From: Faecalibacterium sp.
Lineage (GTDB): Bacteria; Bacillota; Clostridia; Oscillospirales; Ruminococcaceae
Assembly (NCBI GenBank): GCA_020025825.1
Contig: JAHHRL010000014.1
Span: forward strand, 1-47,474
Direction: 5' to 3'
Length of the DNA stretch: 47,474 nt
Part shown: positions 33,883-42,834 of the stretch, piece by piece
How the letters are laid out: each line of letters opens with the position of its first letter
How positions within the stretch are numbered: the stretch's first letter is position 1
The notes under the pieces: generated by a model
Databases searched by the model: none
Told to the model about the DNA's origin: nothing
Seen by the model: the letters and a program-made list of their open reading frames with translations, nothing else
Translations under genes and position numbers: made by a program

Positions 33883-35034
33883 ATGATCGACAAAAATAAA
33901 ATGCCCGTTGTGTTGGGCGTTGCTTTTGTGTGGTTTACTACACAGTTCGGTGGCGGATTTGCTTCTGGTGCACAGTTGTACTCCTACTTTATTCGATTTG
34001 GTATCTGGACTCTGCTGACACCTATTATTGCTCAGGCCATTGGTGCTTTCTACCAGACATACGCACTGCGTTATGCAAAGAAGCACAATGTGTACGATTA
34101 CCGCAGCTTTAATCACAGTTTCTACAGCATTTTTGGCAAGGCAGGCTCGGTGTTCTCTTTCCTGTATGAGATTCTGTACATTGTTTTGCTGTGCGTTGCT
34201 CCTTCTGTTGCATTTGCTACGGGCGGTTCTACCATGCAGAAGATGCTTGGCATCCCTTACTTGGTATGTACTCTGATTATCGGCGCATTCATCTTTATTA
34301 TTACCATTTACGGTACTGATTTGGTCCGTAAGGCAGCTTCTACTCTGTCTGTTCTGATTGTTGCTGGCTTGTTGGTTGTGTATGTTCCTAACATCATTGC
34401 ACGTTGGGGCGATATCACTGCTACTATCAGCGCTATGGCTGCTAACCCGGCACCTGTTGGTCCGGCAATGTGGCGTTGCTTCCTGTACGGCACATTCCAG
34501 TTGGCATCTATCGGCTTGCTGATGCAGCACGCAGCTCCTTTCAAGGACGAAAAAGACGCTGACAAGAGCATGCTGCTGGGCTTTGGCGTTAACACCATTA
34601 TGGTTATGCTGTCCACTCTGGGTCTGCTGGCTGTTGCTATGGATCCCGATATTGCTCAGGAGAGCGTTCCCACTCTGCGTCTGGTCATGGGTGGTGTCGG
34701 CGGTAAGTTCCTGACTCCCATCATTTCTATTCTGATTATCTTGGGTGCAGTTTCTACTGCTGTTAACATGATTGCTGGCATGGTTGCTCGTATTACCAAC
34801 CAGTTCGAGAAGCCCGAAGCTGTTGCTGCAGCAAACGGCAAGCCCACTAAGCTGACCATTATTGCTACCTTGGTATGCACCCTGGTTGCATTTGGTGTTG
34901 CACAGTTCGGTCTGCTGCCTCTGGTCAACAAGGGCTACGGCATGCTGGGCTACCTGACTATCCCGGTTATCATGATTCCCTACGTTATCCACATGATCGT
35001 TACTAAGTGGGATTCTAAGCCCATTAATAAGTAA
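33883..35034 (+). CDS. YkvI-like membrane transporter (APC superfamily)
   Basis: A 383-residue polytopic membrane protein with about ten hydrophobic helices. The first helix contains FTTQFGGGFASGAQ, a glycine-rich break like the substrate-binding helix of APC-superfamily carriers and Bacillus YkvI. The ATG at 33883 follows GAAGGAATA. Sitting directly after the reductive cluster and having the same biased codon use, it may import the amino acid or export the reduced acid; neither is shown by sequence. Confidence 0.8.
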   Translation: MIDKNKMPVVLGVAFVWFTTQFGGGFASGAQLYSYFIRFGIWTLLTPIIAQAIGAFYQTYALRYAKKHNVYDYRSFNHSFYSIFGKAGSVFSFLYEILYIVLLCVAPSVAFATGGSTMQKMLGIPYLVCTLIIGAFIFIITIYGTDLVRKAASTLSVLIVAGLLVVYVPNIIARWGDITATISAMAANPAPVGPAMWRCFLYGTFQLASIGLLMQHAAPFKDEKDADKSMLLGFGVNTIMVMLSTLGLLAVAMDPDIAQESVPTLRLVMGGVGGKFLTPIISILIILGAVSTAVNMIAGMVARITNQFEKPEAVAAANGKPTKLTIIATLVCTLVAFGVAQFGLLPLVNKGYGMLGYLTIPVIMIPYVIHMIVTKWDSKPINK

Positions 35035-35100
35035 GTGGTAACTTCTATAAACCAAACAAGGAATTTTGGAACATAGGATAGGAATCTACTATAAAAATGC

Positions 35101-35139
35101 AAAGAGCTCTCTGTCTATTTAGACAGAGAGCTCTTTTTT
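35101..35139 (+). terminator. Strong terminator after the transporter
   Basis: A perfect 17-bp stem (35101-35117 with 35120-35136) with a 2-base apex (effective loop probably 4-6 bases) and T6. Confidence 0.92.
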
Positions 35140-35667
35140 GTGTTGAGCGAGGCTGGCATTAAAAAGTTATGAGTTGAGCAGATGCGAGAGATAGGAGAAT
35201 ACGATAGGAAAAGCGTTTTCAAGCGCAAGAACGTTTGTGCTGTATAAGGTACTTGGTTTAAGATTACTTTAGTATTTAGATGGCTGATGGAACAAGGAAG
35301 CTGCTGATAAAAGTAGCTGCTGCAGAGAGGGCGCACTTGCTTTAGTCATAACTCATACACATTGTGCCAATAACGGTAATCTGGATATGTACTATTGTTC
35401 TATATAATAAAAAAATAAAACAATGGGTAAATTTTATAGCTAATAGGTTGAAAAAATGACCATAATAGTCGTTTTTGTGTATCCTTATTTAGATAATTCC
35501 TCTGCTATAATAATAAAGCAATTTGCTCAGAAAAGGAGAAGCAAAAATTATTTAATGCATTTTAGTGTAAGTACTAAGGGTCGAGAGCTTTGTAAAAAGA
35601 AATAGGCGCAAAAGGTAAATTGTTTTATGCGAAAAACGCAAAAATAGATTTTGAAAGGAAGATTACC
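35140..35667. other. Intergenic region upstream of the glucanase gene
   Basis: About 530 bases without a gene. It contains a 13-bp palindrome GAAAAGCGTTTTC (35208-35220), a possible catabolite-control site although it fits the CcpA consensus poorly on one side. It also holds the promoter at 35503-35511 and a second TATAAT at 35403-35408 without a -35. Confidence 0.45.
35503..35511 (+). promoter_or_regulatory. Extended -10 promoter of the glucanase gene
   Basis: TGC-TATAAT (-10 at 35506-35511) with no well-placed -35, giving a leader of about 150 bases. Confidence 0.6.
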
Positions 35668-38600
35668 ATGCAAAAAAGCTTCGCGCACAAATGCTTGTCC
35701 ACGTTGCTTGCCTCTGCATTGCTGGTTGGGATGGTACACCCCGGCCTAGTATATGCACAGGCAAAAGCAGATCCGGAAAATATTCTGGCGGGCAAGGTAC
35801 CTACCTCCAATGTGAAAATTACCAATCCAAACGCCGCTACTGATGGCAGTAGAGCAAACGCTGAACAGGACAGCAACAATACAATGATTGTAGCTGGCAC
35901 AGAAGACGATTCCCAGTTGAATAATGGCTGGGATACTTGGCAGGACGTGTACTTACAGTATGATTTCGGGGAAGAACGAATGGTGCAACAGGTAGATATC
36001 TACCGTAACACGTATCCGGGTGCAGTTTCTACATTTAAAAATGTAAAAGTAGAGCTGTCTAATGACGAAAACTTTACGAAGCCTACTGTTCTATTTAACA
36101 CGCAGGACGTGCGTGAAACCAACGAAGCAAGAACTGAGCAGGATGTGGATGCGGCAACTGCAGAATGCCTTACCCTAGGTGCAAAGGGCGAGGTACAGTC
36201 TATTACTTCTGATACACCTATCAGTGCACGCTATATCCGTGTTTACCAGCGTGGACACTATGTTACCAATACACCCGATACTTGGAACGGGATGAGCAAT
36301 TCTGCCCGCTTTAACGAAATCGAGGTGTATGCAGAGGCTAAGGCTAAGCCAGAGGTCAGCCCTGATTTGAATCCTGAACCAGAGCTTTCGCCTAAGCCGG
36401 ATACCAAACCTGATGGTGGTGATAAAAACGACCAAGAGATGGTTGACGCTAACGTATTGCTTGGTAAGCAGCCTACTACAAATAGCGATACTACAGTTAG
36501 CGGTGGTGGAGATTCCACAGCTTCCGGTATCCTGATTGAAAACGCTACTTATGCAACGGATGGCGAGATTGGCAATTCCGATGCAAATGACGGCAGTAAT
36601 GGCAACACCAAAATTGTGGCTGGCGAAGAAGATGAAAAACAGCCGAATAAGGGCTGGGACAATTGGAAAGATGTTTATTTGCAGTACGACCTTGGCCAGA
36701 TGAGAGAGGTCAAAAAGGTTCAAATTTACCGTAATACGTATGCAGATGCACTTTCTATATTCAAAAATGTAAAGGTAGAACTGTCTGACAATGCTGATTT
36801 TAAGGATTCGGTTATTATTTTTGGCGGTGCTGCCGGCGAAGATATAGAAGAAACCGACAGTACAAAAGGACAACCTCAGGTTATTACATTGGATGTACCT
36901 GTAAAGGCACAGTATATCCGTGTATGGCAGCGTGGCCAGTATATCCGCAATGTCCCGTTTGGCGGTTGGGAAGGTATGAGCAATGGCGTTTTGTTCAACG
37001 AAATTGAGGTTATTGCATCGGTTCCTAAGTCTGAGATACCTACACCTCCGCCGGAAAGTGCAATGCAGAACATTGCGCTGAATAAGCTGCCTTATGTATG
37101 GGGACTGACCCCTACCAACATTGAGGCCATTACTGATGGCAAGACGGACACGAACTATGCTGTGCATAACAGTCTGGGCAACCGCTGGCTCCAGTTCGAG
37201 TATAAAAACAAGTACAACATTAAAAAGATTAACTTCAAACTGGAAGAAGGCTTGTATGAATCGGTACAGGTATCTGTGTCGAGCAATCCTGCCAACGTAG
37301 GTGAGGTTGTTTGGAGCAAGAAAAACTGGACACAAGGTGCCGATATGGTGTCTATTGATTTAGACAGAGGCAAGTTTGGCAAGTGCGTGCGTTTTACTGT
37401 CAATAAGGCAGATAATCAGCCTGCAAAGTATTCGGAAATTGAAATCTGGGCTACCGGCAGCAGCTTTGATGAGTCTAAGCCGGAGTATGTTGCACCGAAA
37501 TCTAAGTACGATACTTTGGTATGGAGCGATGAGTTTGACGGCAATACGCTGGATACAAATAAGTGGCAGATTATTGACGGTATGTCAAACTACGGCGCAA
37601 TCTATAATAAGCATGCAGTCAGTGTAAAGGACGGCTGTCTGGCTTTGAACAGCAAAAATTATGGCACTACCGAAGAACTGATTAAGGCAGTAGGCTGGGA
37701 CCAGTACCAACAGCAGAAACTTGACGAGCGTGTTACTTGGTCTTCCGGTCGTGTTGAGTCTAAAAATAAGTTCTCTTTCCAGTTTGGCCGTGTAGCAGTT
37801 CGTGCAAAACCGAACGATTCACAGGGTATCTGGCCCGCTATTTGGATGCTTTGCCAGGATGAAACCGGTCACGATGAAATTGACATTCTGGAATACTTAG
37901 GTCAGGAATCCTGGAATGCTTATACGACCAACCACTTTGGTATTTTGGGCAAAAACAAAAAGTCCCACGGTATCCCAACCCATAACTATGAGGCATGGTG
38001 TCAGGACTTCCATGTGTTTGAAGTGGAATGGGACCCGGATTGCATCACATTCTTTATCGACGGCAACAAGGTGCACAGCACAACCTGGGGTAAACTGGAC
38101 CGTGATGGTATGCACACCCGCCCCATGTTTGTGATTCTGGAAACACAAGTTGGCGGCGGTTGGGTAAAGGAGGTTGATTACACACGTCAGGAAACAAAAC
38201 AGGACAGTGATTTCCTGATTGACTGGGTTCGTGTGTATCAGCAGAAAGACCAGCCCATTGCCCGTTTTGACGATTTGGTAAATATTCATAGCGGATTTGT
38301 GGATGACCCGTACATGACCGCACCTGTTTTTGCAAGTGAAGGCCTGCAGGAAATTCATCATTCCGACAAACCCGATACACCGGTTTGGCAGGATAAGGAT
38401 AACTTCTTCTATGGCGGTCAACCACGTGTGGAAACCGACCGTGTTGCTGTAAGCGAAAATGCAGCCGGCGAACAGGCTCTGATTTACCGCATTGCACAGG
38501 CTAAAGATGTGCACTTGACTACCTACTACCAGACTTTGTCTGACGGCAATACTAAGAATCCCGAAGGCTGGTATGATGGCACTAGTATTCGTGGCCATCT

Positions 38601-39588
38601 GAAGAACAGTGCAGACCTCAATTTTAAGATTTACACCTCTGCAGATGCCAAAAACTGGGCCTTGTTTGAAAAGACTAAGACTGTTGAAAATTACGTGGAC
38701 GCACACCCTGGCTATGCACGTGTTACATTTGATGCATACGGCTTGCCGCAGGGTACAAATTACGTAAAGGTTGTATTCCCTGAGTACAAGGGTGTACAGT
38801 ATAAGCTGCGCAGTGGTGAAGAAAAAGACGTGCTGAATACAGATGTGCAGCTGGCTAAGGTTACGTTCTTGCAGGAAAAGAATGCTTCTGACGAGCAGGT
38901 GCCGACCTATGCCGTGACCGTAAATGGCACACAGGCAAGCGGTGCAGGGGATTACCACCCCATGGATACCGTAACTCTAAATGCCGGTGACCGTGCAGGC
39001 TACCGATTTGACGGCTGGACTGTAACCGAAGGCAATGTTGTTTTGGACGATGCAAAGCAGCCGACTGTACACTTTACCATGCCTGCCGAAGATGTTGTGA
39101 TTGAAGCAAATTGGACGGCTATCCCATACACGGTAAAGGTTGCAGACAGCCATGCAAAGCAAACCGGTTCCGGCACGTATACAGTAGAAGATACGGTCAC
39201 AATCCGTGCAGGTGAACGGAAAGGCTACCAGTTTAATGGCTGGACGGTAACTGAGGGTAAGCTCATATTGGATGATGCCAAGAGCAGCGAAATTACCTTT
39301 AGAATGCCTGCTGGAAATGTAACGGTGCAGGCAACTTGGACAAAGGATGAGCCGATTGCACCCAGCCCGGACGTGAAACCCAGCCCGGATACAACGCAAC
39401 CTCCGGCTCCCCAGGTTCCGAATGGAAACAATACTACACCCAGTAATCCGCAAACACCGTCTGCATCGGCCGGTGCCCCTCATACTGGCGATAACAGCCA
39501 CATGATGGTTTGGCTGACAGTTGTGGTGTTGGCAGCAGGTGCTTTTAGCACAATCACCTATAAAAAGTATCGTAAACACAATAAGTAA
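35668..39588 (+). CDS. Secreted, wall-anchored GH16 beta-glucanase with binding modules
   Basis: A 1306-residue surface enzyme. The order is: signal peptide (1 to about 30); two homologous discoidin-like (F5/8 type C) modules at about 38-210 and 260-455 sharing GWD-W-DVYLQYD and QIYRNTY; a third, divergent one at about 468-605; and a GH16 catalytic domain at about 614-860. GH16 carries the motif E-I-D-I-L-E with nucleophile Glu737, Asp739 and acid/base Glu742. A further beta-sandwich-like region follows, then two tandem InlB-type repeats (about 1081-1230; GYRFDGWTVTEG and GYQFNGWTVTEG), a Pro-rich wall spacer and a sorting signal APHTGD (1270-1275) with hydrophobic helix and basic tail. GH16 enzymes hydrolyse beta-1,3(1,4)-glucans, agar or related glycans; the exact substrate is open. 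ATG at 35668 follows GAAAGGAAG. Confidence 0.9.
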   Translation: MQKSFAHKCLSTLLASALLVGMVHPGLVYAQAKADPENILAGKVPTSNVKITNPNAATDGSRANAEQDSNNTMIVAGTEDDSQLNNGWDTWQDVYLQYDFGEERMVQQVDIYRNTYPGAVSTFKNVKVELSNDENFTKPTVLFNTQDVRETNEARTEQDVDAATAECLTLGAKGEVQSITSDTPISARYIRVYQRGHYVTNTPDTWNGMSNSARFNEIEVYAEAKAKPEVSPDLNPEPELSPKPDTKPDGGDKNDQEMVDANVLLGKQPTTNSDTTVSGGGDSTASGILIENATYATDGEIGNSDANDGSNGNTKIVAGEEDEKQPNKGWDNWKDVYLQYDLGQMREVKKVQIYRNTYADALSIFKNVKVELSDNADFKDSVIIFGGAAGEDIEETDSTKGQPQVITLDVPVKAQYIRVWQRGQYIRNVPFGGWEGMSNGVLFNEIEVIASVPKSEIPTPPPESAMQNIALNKLPYVWGLTPTNIEAITDGKTDTNYAVHNSLGNRWLQFEYKNKYNIKKINFKLEEGLYESVQVSVSSNPANVGEVVWSKKNWTQGADMVSIDLDRGKFGKCVRFTVNKADNQPAKYSEIEIWATGSSFDESKPEYVAPKSKYDTLVWSDEFDGNTLDTNKWQIIDGMSNYGAIYNKHAVSVKDGCLALNSKNYGTTEELIKAVGWDQYQQQKLDERVTWSSGRVESKNKFSFQFGRVAVRAKPNDSQGIWPAIWMLCQDETGHDEIDILEYLGQESWNAYTTNHFGILGKNKKSHGIPTHNYEAWCQDFHVFEVEWDPDCITFFIDGNKVHSTTWGKLDRDGMHTRPMFVILETQVGGGWVKEVDYTRQETKQDSDFLIDWVRVYQQKDQPIARFDDLVNIHSGFVDDPYMTAPVFASEGLQEIHHSDKPDTPVWQDKDNFFYGGQPRVETDRVAVSENAAGEQALIYRIAQAKDVHLTTYYQTLSDGNTKNPEGWYDGTSIRGHLKNSADLNFKIYTSADAKNWALFEKTKTVENYVDAHPGYARVTFDAYGLPQGTNYVKVVFPEYKGVQYKLRSGEEKDVLNTDVQLAKVTFLQEKNASDEQVPTYAVTVNGTQASGAGDYHPMDTVTLNAGDRAGYRFDGWTVTEGNVVLDDAKQPTVHFTMPAEDVVIEANWTAIPYTVKVADSHAKQTGSGTYTVEDTVTIRAGERKGYQFNGWTVTEGKLILDDAKSSEITFRMPAGNVTVQATWTKDEPIAPSPDVKPSPDTTQPPAPQVPNGNNTTPSNPQTPSASAGAPHTGDNSHMMVWLTVVVLAAGAFSTITYKKYRKHNK

Positions 39589-39602
39589 AACCGTTTCATA
39601 AA

Positions 39603-39666
39603 CCGCACCCCGTGGCTCTGCGTACAGCCTAAAAACTGTTGCAAAGCCGCTGGGTGCGGCTTTTTT
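39603..39666 (+). terminator. Terminator of the glucanase gene
   Basis: An outer stem CCGCACCC (39603-39610) pairs with GGGTGCGG (39652-39659), with an inner GGCT/AGCC pairing that makes a branched structure, followed by T6. Confidence 0.78.
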
Positions 39667-39713
39667 GCAGGAAGAGAAAAAGCAAAAATATATCATATCA
39701 ATTTTATATGAAA

Positions 39714-39745
39714 TTGTCGTATTCAAAAAGAAAGTGTGCTATAAT
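39714..39745 (+). promoter_or_regulatory. Promoter of the sodium/solute symporter gene
   Basis: An extended -10 TGC-TATAAT (-10 at 39740-39745) with TTGTCG (39714-39719) as a distant, 20-base-spaced -35. The leader is about 115 bases. Confidence 0.6.
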
Positions 39746-39866
39746 ACAATGTACTGTTTTATAAAAGTGTGCTGTAAAAGCTGTCAAACAGTGAAAAACA
39801 GAATGCTGGAATAAAATAGCCGTTTGATTATATAGGCTGTTTTGATATGATACAGAAAGGGTTACT

Positions 39867-41312
39867 ATGACTTCGCTAAAAATATTTTCGCTGATTGGAT
39901 TACTGTTATATTTTGCGTTGCTGCTATGGGCGGTTACAAAAGAAAAAAAGAATCATACGGTTCTGGATTATTTTTTTGCCGGACGTTCGCTGCCGTTTTG
40001 GGCGCTTTCGATTACCTTTATCGCATCATGGTGGGGTGCAGGCTCGGCTATTTCTACAGCAGACTTAGCGTACACAGATGGATTGGGTGCCTTTTGGTAT
40101 TACGGTGTACCTGTTTTGCTGTCGACATTTTTAATGATGCTTTGTGCAGCAGGTATCCGCCGTGTTGGCTACCTCACACAGGGCCGCATGATGGAGGCAC
40201 GCTATTCCAAAACGGTAGCGCGCTTTTTGTCCCTGCTGGTTTTAATTTTTATGGTGTTTAACGCTGCAGCTCAAATGGTAGGTGTAGGCGACTTTTTTGG
40301 CTCTTACTTAGGGCTTCCGTACGAGATTGCGGTTCTGGCAGGAACAGGTATTGTATTGGTCTACTCTATGTTTGGCGGATTCCGTGGTGTTGTGCTTACG
40401 GATATTATCCAGTTTGTGTTGCTGCTGTTATCCGCATTGGTGGTATTTGGAGTTGGCTTTAGTAATGCAGGTGGTTTGGAGGGTATCCGTGCGGCTGCGC
40501 AGGCAGCAGGTAAGCCGGACTATCTGAGTATGTGGGCCGGTGCGCCGAAGTACAGTATGTATGTAATTACTTTTGGCTGTGCATGGATGATTCAGGCAAA
40601 TGTGTGGCAGCGCATTTCGGCAGCACGCTCGGACAGTGATGCCCGCAAGATGACCATTATGAGCTTTTTTGCTTATATCCCGTTGTATTTGATTGTAGTG
40701 TTAACCGGTATGGCAGGTATTGCCCTTTATCCTAAGCTGCCGGAGGGCGGTGTGGTAATTGCACTGGTAATGGATTATATGTCGCCATTTTTGGGTGCAG
40801 TTGTATTTATCGGTATTTCAGCGGCTATTATGTCTACGATGGATTCCCTGATAAATACAGCATCTATGACTTTGGTGCTGGACTTACTGCCCCACGAGCC
40901 GGATGAAGATAAACAGCTGGCACGTTCCCGCATGACAACGCTTGGGGTTACCGCAGTTGCTTTAGTGATTGCGTTGGGCGTGCGTTCCATTTTGCAAATT
41001 TCCTGGATGGCATCGGATATTATTACAACAGGTGTGTTTGTGCCCTTGGTGCTGGGCTTTTTCTGGCGTAGAGGCAACAGCCGCGGTGCACTGGCATCTA
41101 TTGTAACCGGTTTTGTGTATTGCGCGTATAATCTGGCAATAGGGTTTGGCCTTCCACTGCCTTCGTTCTGGAAGCCGCAGTCGGCACAGCAGGTAATTTT
41201 AGGTGTGACGCTTTCCTTAGTGGTTTATGTGGTTGTCAGCCTGATTACGCCGCCCGAAACCGAAAAAGCAGATGCCTTTTTGGAGCAGGCCGGCTTCCGA
41301 AAGCACAAGTAA
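39867..41312 (+). CDS. Sodium:solute symporter (SSS family)
   Basis: A 481-residue membrane carrier with about thirteen helices. The N-terminal YFFAGRSLPFWALSITFIASWW and the central GISAAIMSTMDSLINTASM are SSS-family signatures, and the latter includes residues of the sodium site. Substrates in the family range over sugars, amino acids and carboxylates; this sequence does not tell me which. ATG at 39867 follows AGAAAGGG. It has its own promoter and terminator. Confidence 0.9.
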   Translation: MTSLKIFSLIGLLLYFALLLWAVTKEKKNHTVLDYFFAGRSLPFWALSITFIASWWGAGSAISTADLAYTDGLGAFWYYGVPVLLSTFLMMLCAAGIRRVGYLTQGRMMEARYSKTVARFLSLLVLIFMVFNAAAQMVGVGDFFGSYLGLPYEIAVLAGTGIVLVYSMFGGFRGVVLTDIIQFVLLLLSALVVFGVGFSNAGGLEGIRAAAQAAGKPDYLSMWAGAPKYSMYVITFGCAWMIQANVWQRISAARSDSDARKMTIMSFFAYIPLYLIVVLTGMAGIALYPKLPEGGVVIALVMDYMSPFLGAVVFIGISAAIMSTMDSLINTASMTLVLDLLPHEPDEDKQLARSRMTTLGVTAVALVIALGVRSILQISWMASDIITTGVFVPLVLGFFWRRGNSRGALASIVTGFVYCAYNLAIGFGLPLPSFWKPQSAQQVILGVTLSLVVYVVVSLITPPETEKADAFLEQAGFRKHK

Positions 41313-41340
41313 TACGAAAATCGTTTTTAGCTTTGAACAA

Positions 41341-41382
41341 AACAAAGGCGGAACTTTTAGAAGTTCCGCCTTTGTTTTTTGA
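41341..41382. terminator. Terminator between convergent symporter and sortase genes
   Basis: A perfect 16-bp stem (41341-41356 with 41361-41376) with TTAG loop and a T run on the + strand. On the minus strand the tract is TTTGTTTTGTTC, so it may also serve the pilus operon. Confidence 0.9.
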
Positions 41383-41389
41383 TGGTAGA

Positions 41390-41968
41390 TTACCGGCAAA
41401 AAACAACTACACGGGTTGCACCATGCGGCGTGCAAGTATAAAGCACCAGTGGATAACCGCTGTTTTGTACGGCATCAACTTCCTGCGGGGAAAGTGTTTT
41501 TACGGCAGCGACAGTGTAGTGATAGGTTGTCCCCTGTACATTTGTAAACTGGATAGGAGCGCCCACATTTAACCGAAATAAATATCCAAAATGGGATTTG
41601 TAGTTGTGTGCGGCTATTACAAGGTTAGCAGTTTCTGCAGAGCCAAATTGGCGGCAAGGTGCCAGCTTTAGCCGTCGATAGTCCCAGTCGGACATAACAG
41701 GGAGTACCACATCAATGTCAGGGATGGAAAGGTACCCGATATATTCGTACCCATTTATTGCTGCAACAGTGAGCGGTGGAGCAGATGAGGAACCTTGCGG
41801 GGGCAGGTCGGGCTGCAAAGAGATTACAGATTGTACCTGCTTTAGAAGTTCTGCCGAGGACTGCTTGGCTTCGGTGTCTTCCTGCAAGTTGTATTTCCTG
41901 AGAAATAAGGCACAGCCAATCAGAAAAAATCCCAGCAGAATCAGTACGACGCCTTGTTGCTTACGCAT
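41390..41968 (-). CDS. Sortase, probably class D-like (last gene of the pilus operon)
   Basis: A 192-residue membrane-anchored transpeptidase. One N-terminal helix (about 5-23) is followed by a sortase barrel with catalytic His121 (VIAAHNYKSHFG), Cys179 (LYTCTPHG) and Arg186. The TCTP context and lack of a C-terminal helix suggest class D rather than class C. The ATG at 41968 overlaps the end of the upstream pilin gene by 8 bases (ATGCGTAA), so the two are coupled. By analogy with FCT pili it may attach the minor pilin or the finished fibre to the wall. Confidence 0.87.
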   Translation of the reverse strand: MRKQQGVVLILLGFFLIGCALFLRKYNLQEDTEAKQSSAELLKQVQSVISLQPDLPPQGSSSAPPLTVAAINGYEYIGYLSIPDIDVVLPVMSDWDYRRLKLAPCRQFGSAETANLVIAAHNYKSHFGYLFRLNVGAPIQFTNVQGTTYHYTVAAVKTLSPQEVDAVQNSGYPLVLYTCTPHGATRVVVFCR

Positions 41969-42818
41969 CTTCGTGCTTCCGCTTGATGTATAGAATAAGC
42001 CCCAGAAGAACCAGCAAAACACCAAGACTGCTTAATACCCAAATAGGCCAGTGTAATTGCCCGGTTTGAATCAAGGCAGCAGTATTGGTGATGGTGTATA
42101 CACCATTTTCTAACTGATACGAGGCAGTATAGTGGGCAGGTACATTAGGCTCAACGATATTCCATTGGTGCTTGCCGGAAAGGCCTGTCCAAGAGTGACG
42201 CCAGTTATTGCCGGCAGAAAGAACAACAGAATCGTAAACGGCGCCGTCCTGTAAGAGCTGTACCATTACAGAGGCAGGTCGGTTGGTACCGTTATCAACC
42301 CATTTTTTGATGACAGCAATATTGATGGGCGGGGCAGGATTGCGATACACATTTTCAAATGTAAGGGTACACTTTTCCTGCGGTGTATCGGAACGGGATA
42401 CAACTACAGTAGACTCCAGCCCATGAGAATCCTCTCGATTGGTTACAAAAACAGTTACATTGTAAACGGCAGCGTCATATGTGCAAAATGGATTGCTGCT
42501 GTTTTTTTGCCGGACCTGATAGGAATAGATGCCGACCCGTGGGTAGAGAATTGCGGGAAAGTGAAAATCCCCGGCACCGGATACCGTTGCAGAATAGGTA
42601 TTGCCGATGCTTCCTGTCGGCATGGGTATTGTGTCTGCCTGTGCTTGCAGTATAATGGTGTAATTTTCGTTTTCGCTGGGAATATCGCCGCTTAATTTTA
42701 TAACAAAAGGGATTTTTACGCTGATGGTATCTGCCGCATGCGCCAAAGGTGCCATAAGCGATACGCAAAGCAGAAAAATGAGAAGTGCTGCTTTTATAGG
42801 CTGTAAACAATGTTTCAT
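41961..42818 (-). CDS. Minor (basal) pilin with LIQTG sorting signal
   Basis: A 285-residue surface protein with a signal peptide (1-28, cleavage after LAHA). A Spy0128/FctA-type domain (about 30-165, with GIYSYQV) and a Cna-B-like domain (about 170-245; VIKKWVDNGTNRP, SWTGL) follow. The C-terminal sorting signal LIQTG (249-253) precedes a hydrophobic helix and KRKHEDA. Position after the class B sortase and the Cna-B domain match the FctB-like basal subunit of FCT pili. ATG at 42818 follows AGGAGG. Confidence 0.85.
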   Translation of the reverse strand: MKHCLQPIKAALLIFLLCVSLMAPLAHAADTISVKIPFVIKLSGDIPSENENYTIILQAQADTIPMPTGSIGNTYSATVSGAGDFHFPAILYPRVGIYSYQVRQKNSSNPFCTYDAAVYNVTVFVTNREDSHGLESTVVVSRSDTPQEKCTLTFENVYRNPAPPINIAVIKKWVDNGTNRPASVMVQLLQDGAVYDSVVLSAGNNWRHSWTGLSGKHQWNIVEPNVPAHYTASYQLENGVYTITNTAALIQTGQLHWPIWVLSSLGVLLVLLGLILYIKRKHEDA

Positions 42819-42834
42819 GCAAGAAGCCTCCTAA

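Noticed and set aside
35208..35220. CcpA (cre) site upstream of the glucanase
   Set aside because: The palindrome GAAAAGCGTTTTC fits one half of the cre consensus but misses key positions of the other half, and it lies about 285 bases upstream of the predicted promoter.
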